64,000 nt of DNA. Origin: Bacteroidota bacterium (GTDB taxonomy: Bacteria; Bacteroidota; Bacteroidia; Bacteroidales; UBA12077). Below, one piece after another: positions 40,718-50,602 of the stretch. The stretch is from NCBI GenBank assembly GCA_020444275.1, contig JAHLLG010000003.1:248001-312000 (forward strand), read 5' to 3'. How positions within the stretch are numbered: the stretch's first letter is position 1; the number at the start of each line of letters is the position of its first letter. The notes beneath the pieces were generated by a model. It was not told the origin of the DNA and made no database searches. It was given only the letters and a program-made list of their open reading frames with translations. A program made the translations under genes and the position numbers.

Positions 40718-42037
40718 AAACCTATTGAATAATGCAAATAGGCCTTTGTGTTTGCTTATTTCAACTTTTCGGTTAGTTATTAGTCGTATCAACAATTCTA
40801 TTAATATGGAGAAGGCAAAAAGTCCTATAAATAAGAATAGTATTGTGTAAGAGTCTTTTATCGAATGTATTAGAAAAAGAACAATAACTGATAACGTAGA
40901 TAGTAATGCTAAAATAACCATTATAGTTGAGGCTCTCGTGATTTTAACTAATTTAAGGTGTCCTAAATGGGTTACAGCATGAATAAACAGAAGTGAAATT
41001 GAACCTATCGCTGCAATTTGAAGAATATTCAAAAATAAGATCAACAAGCTTGTTAATATAACAGTAACCACAAGGCCTTCTCTGGTTTTACCAATAGGTT
41101 TTGCAAAAAAGCCTGGAAGTTCACCGTTTCTTACCATCTGATATGTGATATTATTGGCTGCATATAATACAGCATTGATTGATGATGAGGTAGAGAATAG
41201 TGCAGCTATAGCAATTATAGTAAACCCTGCCATTCCAAATGCTGGTTTTGCTGCTTCTGCCAGAGCATAATCTTTGGCTTGTATTACTTCGTTAACCTCA
41301 AGATTCCCAAATACAGCAATAGAAAGTGCTGTATAAATAGTCATCGTTATAAGTATCGAAATAAATATTGCGCGTGGCACGGTTTTACCCGGATTGGGAA
41401 CATCCTCCGCTGTATTTGTTATAATTCGAAATCCTTCGTAAGAGAAAAAGGTAATTGCAATACTATAAAAGATGTTATTGGGTGTTGGATATAAATTAGG
41501 TGCCATTAATTCAGGTTTCATGTGCCATAAACCCGCAACTGCAAAAGAGATCAGAATTAATATGGTAAGAATAGTGGCAAAATTCTCGAACTTAACAACT
41601 TTTTTTAGCCCGATAAAGTGAATGGTTCCCAGTATAAAAACACTAGCCAGAGAAAAAATATTTACAAATAATAACGAATCTTTTACACTAAATAAAGCTG
41701 CAGCATAGCTCCCAAATGCTTTACTAAGAAGTGCCAAAGCAATTATGGATGAAAGATAGAGCATAACACTTATCCCTCCTGTAAAAATATTTGTGCCAAA
41801 TGCTTGTACCACATATTCTACAATACCTCCGGCAGCAGGATATGTTGCACCTAATTTTGCTAACGAATAACCACTAATTGCTGCAACCATAGCACCGATA
41901 ATAAACGAAATGTAAACTGCTTTTCCTGCTATTGATCCGGCTTGTCCTATTAAAGCAAAAATACCTGCTCCAATCATTGCTCCAACACCAATTCCTACAG
42001 CCGACCATAAACTAATCTTCTTTGTTGAGTTATCCAT
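40703..42037 (-). CDS. APC-family amino acid permease
   Basis: GIGVGAMIGAGIFALIGQAGSIAG; YEGFRIITNTAEDVPNPGKTVPRAI; multi-TM. Confidence 0.9.
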   Translation of the reverse strand: MDNSTKKISLWSAVGIGVGAMIGAGIFALIGQAGSIAGKAVYISFIIGAMVAAISGYSLAKLGATYPAAGGIVEYVVQAFGTNIFTGGISVMLYLSSIIALALLSKAFGSYAAALFSVKDSLLFVNIFSLASVFILGTIHFIGLKKVVKFENFATILTILILISFAVAGLWHMKPELMAPNLYPTPNNIFYSIAITFFSYEGFRIITNTAEDVPNPGKTVPRAIFISILITMTIYTALSIAVFGNLEVNEVIQAKDYALAEAAKPAFGMAGFTIIAIAALFSTSSSINAVLYAANNITYQMVRNGELPGFFAKPIGKTREGLVVTVILTSLLILFLNILQIAAIGSISLLFIHAVTHLGHLKLVKITRASTIMVILALLSTLSVIVLFLIHSIKDSYTILFLFIGLFAFSILIELLIRLITNRKVEISKHKGLFALFNRFLTKQ

Positions 42038-42051
42038 CTTTTTATTGTAAT

Positions 42052-42085
42052 TAAAAAAGGACAGTTACATGAAATGTATCTGTCC
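42052..42085 (-). terminator. Rho-independent terminator of the 42096-42461 gene
   Basis: Minus strand GGACAGATACAT-TTC-ATGTAACTGTCC-TTTTTT; one mismatch in a 12-bp stem. Confidence 0.7.
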
Positions 42086-42095
42086 GTTAAATTAT

Positions 42096-42461
42096 TTAAA
42101 TGATTAATCCCCAAATTACTGCTGTTATCAGTAATACCATTAAGAACCAAAAAAATACGCCAAATGCAACTTTTGATGGTTCACTTTCCACCGGATCTAT
42201 TTTGCCTCGGTGTACCGGGGTTGATGCTGCCATGAAAAAGGCAAAAAGCAATATAACAAACATTACCGGAAACCAGGCAACGCCTTGGTAGTAAGGGCCA
42301 ATAGGAGTGATCCATGCATCTGCTGCAATACCTGCTAAGATTAAAATGAGCAGAACAGACCAAAAATTTCCCCAGGGTCCGGTCGATTTAAAAACGTAGT
42401 AAAAAACTACACCTACTAAAAATGCAGCTAATGCAATTAAAATAAATTTCATAAATAACAT
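42096..42461 (-). CDS. Hypothetical multi-TM membrane protein
   Basis: Four predicted TM stretches; TrpPro-rich loop STGPWGNFWSV; inside the stress island. Confidence 0.65.
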   Translation of the reverse strand: MLFMKFILIALAAFLVGVVFYYVFKSTGPWGNFWSVLLILILAGIAADAWITPIGPYYQGVAWFPVMFVILLFAFFMAASTPVHRGKIDPVESEPSKVAFGVFFWFLMVLLITAVIWGLII

Positions 42462-42498
42462 AATAAATAATTTTTGTAGTTAGAATCAATTAGTATTT

Positions 42499-42515
42499 AT
42501 GAAAAATTATGCCAT
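42499..42515 (-). promoter_or_regulatory. Sigma54-like promoter of the 42096-42461 gene
   Basis: Minus strand ATGGCATAATTTTTCAT. Confidence 0.4.
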
Positions 42516-42612
42516 GCTTGCTTGTTAAATTTTAAATAACATTGAACCCCCCTATTTAATAGGGTAATTGATTGGCAAATTAAAAAATAGGATTTATGAT
42601 GTTTAATTTAAA

Positions 42613-42649
42613 TGTGGATTTATTCTACATACCTTGGAAAAATTTCACA
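42613..42649. promoter_or_regulatory. Tandem dyad sites between divergent promoters
   Basis: TGTGGATTTATTCTACA (42613-42629) and CTTGGAAAAATTTCACA (42633-42649), 20 bp register; first is 16/17 identical to 10830-10846. Confidence 0.5.
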
Positions 42650-42789
42650 TGGTTATCTCAACAGGATTTTAAAATCGTTTTTTATTCAATTCTTTATATT
42701 ATATGAAAAGATTTTGTATTTCCTATCATAGCCATGTAATAGAAAATTAATCTTCATCTGCTCTAAGATATTACTTAACAATTGCATTT

Positions 42790-42806
42790 TTGGCATTGAA
42801 TTAGAA
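42790..42806 (+). promoter_or_regulatory. Sigma54-like promoter of the EF-hand/BON/dodecin operon
   Basis: TTGGCATTGAATTAGAA; ~51 bp before ATG 42857. Confidence 0.45.
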
Positions 42807-42856
42807 TAACTATTACTAAAAAAAGTAAAACTAAAATTAAAAAGGGGATTTATATT

Positions 42857-43399
42857 ATGAAGAAATTTAGATCAGTATTAATAGGATTATTCTTATCAAT
42901 CTTGATGATAAGTGCAAACTATGCTCAAAATGATTTAACGTTTGAGGATTGGGATAAGAATGTAGACAATCTTATTTCACGATCCGAATTTGTTGAACGT
43001 TTTACAAAAAACTATGCAAACGACTGGAATAACAAAGATGATGAACATCTTGATGATGAAGACTTTTTTCTATCAACATACAAAATTTGGGATGTTGATA
43101 ATGACGAACTCCTGAGTAAAGAAGAGTGGTTATTCGGGTACGATTATTACTACGGTGATTATATAATTGATGATTATGTAGCAATTGATACCGATGGAGA
43201 TGGTTTCATTGAGTATACCGAATATTACAACTATTTATATCCCACAAGCTATTATGTAACTTGGGATGTTGATAAGGATACATATTTAAATGAGTATGAG
43301 CTTGCTCGTTTAGTTTTTAATAACTGGGATATCGATGATGATAATTTTATTGAGAAAGACGAGTATATAAAGTTCGATGCATATTACTTAGATATTTAA
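42857..43399 (+). CDS. Exported EF-hand-like Ca-binding protein
   Basis: Signal peptide (...SANYAQ); repeated DxDxDxxxxxxE loops: WDVDNDELLSKEEW, IDTDGDGFIEYTEY, WDVDKDTYLNEYEL, WDIDDDNFIEKDEY. Confidence 0.8.
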   Translation: MKKFRSVLIGLFLSILMISANYAQNDLTFEDWDKNVDNLISRSEFVERFTKNYANDWNNKDDEHLDDEDFFLSTYKIWDVDNDELLSKEEWLFGYDYYYGDYIIDDYVAIDTDGDGFIEYTEYYNYLYPTSYYVTWDVDKDTYLNEYELARLVFNNWDIDDDNFIEKDEYIKFDAYYLDI

Positions 43400-43504
43400 C
43401 ACAGTATAAAAAAGATAACAACCGGGAATTTAGGTATTGTTAGCCCTAAGGTTCCTGGTCGTTATTTATAATGATTTTTAAACCATAAAATTAAAGCATA
43501 AGTT

Positions 43505-44041
43505 ATGAAGAAAATAATAGGATTAATATTAAGTATTGTATTTCTGTTACCTATAGCGTGTAACAGAACAAGTGAATTAACATTCATGGACTTTGATAAA
43601 GACGGAAATAACGAAATAAGTAAACAGGAATTTACAGATGTTTTTACTGCCAATTTCTACGACGATTGGAATAAAAATGATGATGAATATTTAGATGATG
43701 AAGATTTTTATTTAACAGTTTTTGAGATTTGGGATGAAGACAAAGATAAGTTATTATCAAAGGAAGAGTGGTTATATGGTTATGATTACTATTATGGCGA
43801 TTATATTGTAACTGATTATGATGCTATTGATACCAATGGAAACGGATTTATCGAGTACTCTGAATACGTAGGAGCATTAGAAGATACTGATTTTTATTTA
43901 GAGTGGGACCTGGATGCTAGTGAATATTTATCTGATAAAGAATTGGCAGAAGGTGTATTTAATCATTGGGATATCAATAAAAATGGTACTCTTGAACCAA
44001 AAGAGTATACTGATTTTGACTTGTATTACCTGGATATATAA
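43505..44041 (+). CDS. EF-hand-like lipoprotein, tandem paralogue
   Basis: Lipobox-like LLPIACNR; FDKDGNNEISKQEF, WDEDKDKLLSKEEW, IDTNGNGFIEYSEY, WDINKNGTLEPKEY; shared GYDYYYGDYI core with 42857-43399. Confidence 0.8.
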   Translation: MKKIIGLILSIVFLLPIACNRTSELTFMDFDKDGNNEISKQEFTDVFTANFYDDWNKNDDEYLDDEDFYLTVFEIWDEDKDKLLSKEEWLYGYDYYYGDYIVTDYDAIDTNGNGFIEYSEYVGALEDTDFYLEWDLDASEYLSDKELAEGVFNHWDINKNGTLEPKEYTDFDLYYLDI

Positions 44042-44084
44042 TTCAGATGAAAGTCCTAAATGAGTTTAAAGAAAGGAGAATTTT

Positions 44085-44747
44085 ATGCCAGAACCTAACG
44101 AATTAAAAAAGCAAAAAATAATTGATCAATTAACCTGGGACGATAGTGTAAATGCAAATAACATACAGGTTAAGGTGTCCGACAATACGGCACTTTTACA
44201 GGGGAGTGTTCCCAACTATGCCACAAAAATTGCGGCAGCTTCCGATGCATATTTAGTTGCCGGAATTAACAAGGTTGAGAACAACCTAAAAGTAGAATAC
44301 CCTATAAGTTCTTATTTGCCTTCTGATGAGGAGATTATTGAAAATGTTGTGAATACTTTAAAATGGCAAAGCCACGTGTCTACAGCTAATTTAAAGGTCG
44401 ATTCAAATGGAGGTATTGTAACCTTATTTGGTACAACAGAAACACTGTGGGGTAAAAACAAAGCGGAAGAAATTGTTAACGGAATTCATGGAGTATTAGG
44501 TGTAGTTAACAAACTGGAAGTAGAACTATCCAGAACAGTGATTGATCTTGAAATTGAAAAAGATATTCAAAAAGCATTTGAACGCAGCGCAATTATTGAT
44601 GAAGATAAAATACATGTTGATGTAAATAAAGGTACTGTGCACCTTACAGGGGTAGTGTCAAATTTCCCAATAAAGAAAGAAGCCATTGATATTGCTACCT
44701 ATACAAAAGGTGTTATTAATGTAATTGGAGATATCACAATTGAATAA
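44085..44747 (+). CDS. Cytoplasmic protein with three BON domains
   Basis: Three BON repeats, no signal peptide. Confidence 0.88.
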   Translation: MPEPNELKKQKIIDQLTWDDSVNANNIQVKVSDNTALLQGSVPNYATKIAAASDAYLVAGINKVENNLKVEYPISSYLPSDEEIIENVVNTLKWQSHVSTANLKVDSNGGIVTLFGTTETLWGKNKAEEIVNGIHGVLGVVNKLEVELSRTVIDLEIEKDIQKAFERSAIIDEDKIHVDVNKGTVHLTGVVSNFPIKKEAIDIATYTKGVINVIGDITIE

Positions 44748-44776
44748 ATATAAATCAATATAAAATAGGAGATTAT

Positions 44777-44980
44777 ATGAGTAAAATAGTAAAAGTAATT
44801 GAGGTAATAGCTACATCGGAAAAGAGTTTCTCTGATGCAGCTCAAAATGCAGTTAAAGAAGCTTCTAAATCGGTAAAAAATATACGATCTGTATATATTA
44901 ATGAGATGAATGCTAATGTGCAGAATAATCTGATAGTTTCTTATGCTGTAAATGCAAAAATATCATTCGAGTTGGAATAA
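44777..44980 (+). CDS. Dodecin family flavin-binding protein
   Basis: MSKIVKVIEVIATSEKSFSDAAQNAVKEASKSVKNIRSVYINEMNA. Confidence 0.92.
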   Translation: MSKIVKVIEVIATSEKSFSDAAQNAVKEASKSVKNIRSVYINEMNANVQNNLIVSYAVNAKISFELE

Positions 44981-45005
44981 TCATTCGATAGATTTTCATC
45001 ATAAA

Positions 45006-45050
45006 AAATAAGAGAGCCTTGATCTTTTTTTGATCAAGGCTCTCTTATTT
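45006..45050. terminator. Strong bidirectional rho-independent terminator
   Basis: aaataagagagccttgatc-ttttttt-gatcaaggctctcttattt; perfect 19-bp stem between convergent operons. Confidence 0.9.
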
Positions 45051-45066
45051 AAGATTGATGATGTTG

Positions 45067-45777
45067 TTACAGACTTCTCACATCAAGAAAACTGCCACTT
45101 GCATATTTAAATGAATTTTTAACAGCGTCAGCAACTAACTTAGCTGCATCGTCGGGTTTTGGCATATTTGGTGTTCCTTTGGCTTCTCTTAGTTTCTTTA
45201 CAACAGGATACTTCTCTTCGTCGGGATAATTGTAAATATAATCTTGCATATTGGTATCAATTAATCCTGGAGCTAATGCTATAAAGTGAGTATCCGGTAG
45301 TTCTTTCGAATATAAATCAATAAGCATATTTAACGTTGCTTTCGATAATGAATAGGCATTCCATCCTCTTGATCCATGAAGTGATGCACCCGACGATATG
45401 GCTACAACCTGAATAACCTGTTTAACAGTTTTCATTATCGTATCAATTAATATTTTATTGGCCCAAACATTAATATCCATAAGCTCTTTTATTTCTTCAA
45501 GGCTGGTATCTTTTAAATCTTTAATCTCATTTAATTTTCCGGCATTCAGAATGACAATATCCAGTGTTAACAGTTCATTTAAGAACTTAACAACATTTTT
45601 TTCTGCTTCCTTGAAATTACTTAGATCTTGCGCCAGGAATTTGAAATTCTCGTTACTATTCAACTCTTTATCGGAATTTCTGCTAATACCATAAACAGTA
45701 TGCCCCTGTTTTAGATAGTATTTTGCCAAACCTTTTCCTAATCCCGTGCTTGTTCCTGTTACTAGAATATTCATCAC
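45067..45777 (-). CDS. SDR family oxidoreductase
   Basis: NILVTGTSTGLGKGLAKYYLKQG, NAGK, YSLSKATLNM. Confidence 0.9.
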   Translation of the reverse strand: MMNILVTGTSTGLGKGLAKYYLKQGHTVYGISRNSDKELNSNENFKFLAQDLSNFKEAEKNVVKFLNELLTLDIVILNAGKLNEIKDLKDTSLEEIKELMDINVWANKILIDTIMKTVKQVIQVVAISSGASLHGSRGWNAYSLSKATLNMLIDLYSKELPDTHFIALAPGLIDTNMQDYIYNYPDEEKYPVVKKLREAKGTPNMPKPDDAAKLVADAVKNSFKYASGSFLDVRSL

Positions 45778-45811
45778 TTTGTCCTTTTAATTTCTACTAA
45801 ATTATGAATAA

Positions 45812-46357
45812 TTATTTGGTTAATATCTTTATTATTTCTTGAACGAATTGTTCCGTATCGCTTGCTCCCTGAGCCGAAATAAAATTTCCTTCGCTGTAAA
45901 CCCGATCAGTTATATAGTCTGCACCTGCATTTAGTAAATCTGTTTTGATTGCATGATGCGATGTAATTTTTTCTCCTTTCACAAGTTTAGCTTCTATAAG
46001 TAACTGAGGCCCGTGACAAATTGAAGCAATTGGTTTATCCTGATCATGGTATTCCTGAATCCATTCAATTATCTTTTCATTTCTCCTCAACTTGTCTGTA
46101 TTTAACACGCCACCAGGTAATATTAATAGATCATAATCTCCCGGTCGAGCATTGTCAAGTTGTTTATCAACCCGAAAGTCCTTATTCCATTGTTTCTGGT
46201 GCCACGATTTTAAAATAGGCTCATCGGATATAAGATGAACGGTAGCTCCCATTTCAGTTAACCTACTCTGTGGCATCTCCAATTCTATTTCTTCAAATCC
46301 ATGTGTGGCTAAAATGGCTATCTTTTTATCATTTATATTGTTTTTTATATCATTCAT
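45812..46357 (-). CDS. DJ-1/PfpI family protein
   Basis: KIAILATHGFEEIELEMPQSRL, LILPGGVLNTDKLRR, ASICHGPQLLIEAKLV. Confidence 0.93.
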   Translation of the reverse strand: MNDIKNNINDKKIAILATHGFEEIELEMPQSRLTEMGATVHLISDEPILKSWHQKQWNKDFRVDKQLDNARPGDYDLLILPGGVLNTDKLRRNEKIIEWIQEYHDQDKPIASICHGPQLLIEAKLVKGEKITSHHAIKTDLLNAGADYITDRVYSEGNFISAQGASDTEQFVQEIIKILTK

Positions 46358-46871
46358 GTTTTTTTGAATTTTTAATTACCGAGAATATACCATATGTTAT
46401 GGCATATAGTCCGATTAAAATAATTACTGCTCTTGGTCCCTCAAAAGGATTTAACACAATTAAGAAACCGAAGAGTAAGGATAGTATACCTGCAAAAAGA
46501 TAAAGGTTTCTTATTTCTTTCGGAAACCTTTTAACAAAGTAAGTACCGGTAAAAATTATTCCCATAATTACCGACCAAATACCAATAATTGTAATTAAAA
46601 CAACAGCAGATAACTCTGGTCGTGCAAGTATAATAACTCCGAAAAGTATACCGATAATTCCTTCGGACAGCATGAGTGTCCAGTTCGGATTTTTATCTTT
46701 TAACTTTATGGATAGAAATACTAACCCTCCACTACCAAGTAGTATTGAAACAGCAAAGTAAATTACTAAAGCAAATACAGTAATAGATGGTATGGAAAGT
46801 GCAATAATACCAAAAAGTATCGTTAGTATTCCGTGCACATTTCTTATGAGTCGGTTCTTAAAGTTATTCAT
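46350..46871 (-). CDS. HdeD/DUF308 family membrane protein
   Basis: GILTILFGIIALSIPSITVFALVIYFAVSILLGSG...GIIGILFGVIILARPELSAVVLITIIGIWSVIMGI. Confidence 0.92.
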   Translation of the reverse strand: MNNFKNRLIRNVHGILTILFGIIALSIPSITVFALVIYFAVSILLGSGGLVFLSIKLKDKNPNWTLMLSEGIIGILFGVIILARPELSAVVLITIIGIWSVIMGIIFTGTYFVKRFPKEIRNLYLFAGILSLLFGFLIVLNPFEGPRAVIILIGLYAITYGIFSVIKNSKKHE

Positions 46872-46894
46872 AGTTCTTTTATATTATTTTTTTA

Positions 46895-47365
46895 TTAGGA
46901 GTTTAAAATCCATTGTCTTGCTCTCTGGGGTTCTCTAAAAACTTGAATTTTAGAGTTAACCAAAGGCGAAGTGGTTTTTGTAATGATCTCTTCGATTCTA
47001 TTTGAGCTAATAATGGCTACTTTTTCAAAATCATAGGGATGATGAACAGACATTTTTAAATCTTCCCAAAATGCCGAAAGTAATACACCGTTAAGTTTCC
47101 CAACATGAATTAGCATGCGGATTTTACCATAAAGTTCTGACTTTCGCTCTACAATAGAATCTAATTTATGGAAATCTTCTCTAGTGACAACATGCGTTGC
47201 CGCTAATCCTATCGCATTCGAATACTTCATTTTATCAATCTGGAGCATATTTTTATTTAGTTTTTTGTGAGTAAGCGGAAGCTTTATACTTAACCCTGTT
47301 TTACAATCTTTGTTTTCTTTAACCATTAACCGATCAGTTTTCCATTTAAACATTGAATCTAACAA
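46895..47365 (-). CDS. SpoIIAA/STAS-like protein
   Basis: ATHVVTREDFHKLDSIVERKSELYGKIRMLIHVGKLNG...WEDLKMSVHHPYDFEKVAIISSNRIEE; real start may be at 47248. Confidence 0.75.
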   Translation of the reverse strand: MLDSMFKWKTDRLMVKENKDCKTGLSIKLPLTHKKLNKNMLQIDKMKYSNAIGLAATHVVTREDFHKLDSIVERKSELYGKIRMLIHVGKLNGVLLSAFWEDLKMSVHHPYDFEKVAIISSNRIEEIITKTTSPLVNSKIQVFREPQRARQWILNS

Positions 47366-47617
47366 AATAAAATGTGACTGAACCCCTAAATTCCAGGGTT
47401 TCCTTTTGATTACCTAACCGGGTTTTAACAGAATTTTTTTGGCTTTCAAACTGTAAAAGCAAAAAATATGGTTCTTCTCTTTAATATCGATATGAAATGC
47501 TTATGCTATCCTGTGTAACTTTGTGTTTATAATTCTGAGGATAAGCATAAGCAACAACTGTTAAAAAAAACAATCGCGATAAGCAATATTTTTAGCTATC
47601 TGAGTTAAAGGTTAGTT

Positions 47618-47920
47618 TTAGTTTGTTTTGAATATCGAACCAGCTCGCTCAAATGCAGAATCAAATGAGTTGATACTGTTATAAATATTCTTTTCCATTT
47701 CGCTTACTTTGGGTTTACTCTGATTCTCAGGTAAGCTTAAACTCGAATATTCCTTTTGTATTTTATCACTAATTTGATTCAGTTCGTTCAAGATGCTTTC
47801 ACTTTGTTCCTGAATTGCTTCATTGGTATTTTTTTCAACCTTTTCTTTTACTTCTTTTACCTTATCTTGAATTTCATCAATTTTTTGTTTGGTTTTGAGT
47901 ATTAATTCTTCTTTTTCCAT
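47618..47920 (-). CDS. Hypothetical coiled-coil protein
   Basis: 100 aa Lys/Glu-rich heptad-like protein. Confidence 0.6.
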   Translation of the reverse strand: MEKEELILKTKQKIDEIQDKVKEVKEKVEKNTNEAIQEQSESILNELNQISDKIQKEYSSLSLPENQSKPKVSEMEKNIYNSINSFDSAFERAGSIFKTN

Positions 47921-47956
47921 AGCTAATTTCCTTTTTTTGATTTTCTCTTATAATAC

Positions 47957-47973
47957 TTCCATTAGTATGCCAT
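47957..47973 (-). promoter_or_regulatory. Sigma54-like promoter of the coiled-coil gene
   Basis: Minus strand ATGGCATACTAATGGAA. Confidence 0.4.
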
Positions 47974-48071
47974 AAATTGTTTTTATTTTTGATAAAAAAT
48001 ATAAACATGGCAACAAAAGGTGCGCAGTGCATTCAAAATTGGATAGCATGAAATAAATGGTTCTTATTTTA

Positions 48072-48108
48072 TGAGGTAATGTTACCCGATTTGTGGAAAA
48101 AACCCACA
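48072..48108. promoter_or_regulatory. Tandem dyad sites between divergent promoters
   Basis: TGAGGTAATGTTACCCG (48072-48088) and TGTGGAAAAAACCCACA (48092-48108), 20 bp register. Confidence 0.5.
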
Positions 48109-48150
48109 GCATATATTCTTGTATTCGCGAATGCCTGTTGTGATAATTGA

Positions 48151-48167
48151 ATGGCATGCAATTTTCG
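48151..48167 (+). promoter_or_regulatory. Sigma54-like promoter of the NAD-salvage operon
   Basis: ATGGCATGCAATTTTCG; ~31 bp before ATG 48198. Confidence 0.5.
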
Positions 48168-48197
48168 ATGTACTATATAAACAAAAGGAGAATAATT

Positions 48198-48524
48198 ATG
48201 CAAGAATTAAAAGAAAAGAAATGCAAACCATGTGAATCCGATACAGAACCAATGAATACTGTTCAAGTTAAGAAATACATGGATATGTTACCCAAAGAGT
48301 GGAAAGTTGTTGAAAATAAGAAATTAAAGAGATCATATTCTTTTGAGAATTTTAAACGGGGAATGGCATTCGCACAAGATGTAGCAATGATTGCTGAAAA
48401 AGAGCAGCATCATCCCGATATTTGTATTCATTATACAAATGTTGAAATTGAATTAACAACGCATAATATTGTAGGATTATCCGAGAATGATTTTATTATG
48501 GCGGCAAAAATTGAAGAACTATAA
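48198..48524 (+). CDS. 4a-hydroxytetrahydrobiopterin dehydratase (pterin-4a-carbinolamine dehydratase)
   Basis: MLPKEWKVVENKKLKRSYSFENFKRGMAFAQDVAMIAEKEQHHPDICIHYTNVEIELTTHNIVGLSENDF. Start at 48198 after AAAAGGAG. Confidence 0.92.
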   Translation: MQELKEKKCKPCESDTEPMNTVQVKKYMDMLPKEWKVVENKKLKRSYSFENFKRGMAFAQDVAMIAEKEQHHPDICIHYTNVEIELTTHNIVGLSENDFIMAAKIEEL

Positions 48525-48602
48525 ATAATAACAGAGAACAATAGTGTAGCCAGATGGTTCTAATTAGTATAACACGACGTTATAACTTATAAATAAAGTT
48601 GC

Positions 48603-50012
48603 ATGATTAATTTAAATAAAAACATAGGATTATATACCGATCATTATGAGCTAACTATGGCTCAGGGTTATTTCCTTTCCGGATTACATGAAAAAACAGC
48701 GAGTTTCGACTATTTTTTTAGAAAAAACCCTTATAATGGTGGGTTTGTAATATTTGCAGGATTATCAGACTTATTGAATCTGATCTTAAGTTACCAATTT
48801 AGTGATGAAGATTGCAACTATTTAAAATCCATTGGATTTAATCATACGTTTATTCAATATCTAAAAAACTTCAGGTTTACCGGGAGTATATATTCAGTTA
48901 GAGAAGGAGAACTGGTTTTTCCTAATGAACCTGTTTTAAGGGTTGAAGGAAATCTTATTGAAACACAGCTCATAGAAAGTATTTTATTAAATATAATCAA
49001 CTTTCAGTCGTTAATTGCAACTAAAGCAGCTCGTATGCGGCTGGTAGCAGGAGAAGACAGACAGTTAGTCGATTTTGGGTTGCGTCGTGCACAAGGATTG
49101 GGAGCCATACATGCCAGCAAAGCCGCTATGATTGGTGGTTTTAATAGTACTTCAAATGTTTTTAGTGCACGTGAGTTTGGTTTCGAATCTACCGGTACTA
49201 TGGCACATTCATGGATACAAGCCTATGGAGATGAACTGGAAGCATTCCGCGAGTTTGTGAAAATTTATCCCGATGGCGCAATATTACTTATTGATACATT
49301 CGATACCTTAAAAACAGGAGTGCCCAATGCCATAAAAATAGCCAAAGAATTAGAAAAAAACGGTCATAAACTTTTAGGAATTAGGCTAGACAGTGGCGAT
49401 TTAGCTGCGTTAAGCAAAGCTGCACGGAAAATGCTCGATGAGGAGGGTTTACACTATGTGAAAATTGTTGTATCTAATCAGTTGGATGAATATCTGATAA
49501 GAAGTTTGCTGGAGCAAAAAGCACCTATTGATGTATTTGGAGTTGGTACTTCGCTGGTTATTGGTAAAAGCGAAGGAGCTCTTGACGGAGTGTATAAACT
49601 GGCACATATTGGAAATAAACCAACTATGAAATTATCCGAAAACGTATCAAAAATGACCTTGCCGGGTAAAAAAAGTATTATCCGATTTATTGATCCGGAA
49701 ACCCACACATTTTGTTTTGATGGTATTGAATTGCTATCGGTGAATAAAAATGAATTCGAACCTGATGAGGTTTGGATTAAAAAGATGGAAAACCATAAAA
49801 AGTTGACAAAAGAAGAGATTATACTAAAGGTAATGGATTCAGGTAAAAAAACAGTACCTGAACAGAATTTAAATCAAATAGCTTCGTATAGCCAATCAAG
49901 GCTAAAACAACTTAACGAAGAAAGTAAGCGTTTTGAAAATCCACACACCTATGTGATTGGAGTCGGGAAAAAATTAAGTGAATTACAAGTAAAATTAAAG
50001 GAGGAATTATGA
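48603..50012 (+). CDS. pncB: Nicotinate phosphoribosyltransferase
   Basis: YTDHYELTMAQGYF, DFGLRRAQG, GIRLDSGDLAALSKAARKMLD. Confidence 0.95.
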   Translation: MINLNKNIGLYTDHYELTMAQGYFLSGLHEKTASFDYFFRKNPYNGGFVIFAGLSDLLNLILSYQFSDEDCNYLKSIGFNHTFIQYLKNFRFTGSIYSVREGELVFPNEPVLRVEGNLIETQLIESILLNIINFQSLIATKAARMRLVAGEDRQLVDFGLRRAQGLGAIHASKAAMIGGFNSTSNVFSAREFGFESTGTMAHSWIQAYGDELEAFREFVKIYPDGAILLIDTFDTLKTGVPNAIKIAKELEKNGHKLLGIRLDSGDLAALSKAARKMLDEEGLHYVKIVVSNQLDEYLIRSLLEQKAPIDVFGVGTSLVIGKSEGALDGVYKLAHIGNKPTMKLSENVSKMTLPGKKSIIRFIDPETHTFCFDGIELLSVNKNEFEPDEVWIKKMENHKKLTKEEIILKVMDSGKKTVPEQNLNQIASYSQSRLKQLNEESKRFENPHTYVIGVGKKLSELQVKLKEEL

Positions 50013-50551
50013 AAGCTTTATTAATAGTTGATGTACAAAATGATTTTTGTCCTGGCGGAGCTTTAGAAGCTCCTAAAGGCGGTCATATAGTGCCAGTAAT
50101 AAATAAATTAGCAAAAAAATTTGACATTGTATTAGCTTCGCGCGATGATCACCCACCACAAAGTGATCACTTTAAAAAATGGCCTGTACACTGCGTTACA
50201 GGAAGCGAAGGAGCTAAATTTCATAAAGATTTAGATACCTCAAAAATAGAAAAAGAGTTACTAAAAGGCACAGATGGCAAGGATGACGGATACTCTGCTT
50301 TTGAAGCTAAAAACACAAATTTAAAAGAGTATCTGCAAAGCCGCGATGTTGATGAGGTTTATATCACAGGGCTTACAGCAGAATTCTGTGTTAAAGAAAC
50401 TGCAATAGACAGTAGCAGAAATGGTTTTCGAACTTACGTCGTAGACGATGCTGTTGCTGCTGTTCAGCCGGACAGTGATGAGGAGAGAGATGCTTACATA
50501 GAAATGAAAAAAGAGGGAGTTATCATGATCAAATCATCTGAAGTAAAATAA
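50009..50551 (+). CDS. pncA: Nicotinamidase
   Basis: LLIVDVQNDFCPGGALEAPKG, DHPPQSDHFKKWPVHCVTGSEGA, GLTAEFCVKETAIDS; 4-bp overlap with pncB. Confidence 0.95.
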   Translation: MKALLIVDVQNDFCPGGALEAPKGGHIVPVINKLAKKFDIVLASRDDHPPQSDHFKKWPVHCVTGSEGAKFHKDLDTSKIEKELLKGTDGKDDGYSAFEAKNTNLKEYLQSRDVDEVYITGLTAEFCVKETAIDSSRNGFRTYVVDDAVAAVQPDSDEERDAYIEMKKEGVIMIKSSEVK

Positions 50552-50602
50552 TATATTTGAATTTGATCATTAGATTATGAATAGAAGGAAGAAAGGAGGC
50601 AG

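Noticed and set aside
42541-42567. Second dyad class (gaacccccctatttaatagggt), also near 47378-47403 (gaacccctaaattccagggttt)
   Set aside because: Inverted polarity (CC..GG) compared with the main dyad and only two copies; may be coincidence or a different regulator, so not called.
47249-47365. Sigma54 promoter for the SpoIIAA/HdeD/PfpI operon
   Set aside because: Candidate GG elements lack the correct N10 spacing to a GC-like -12; not called.
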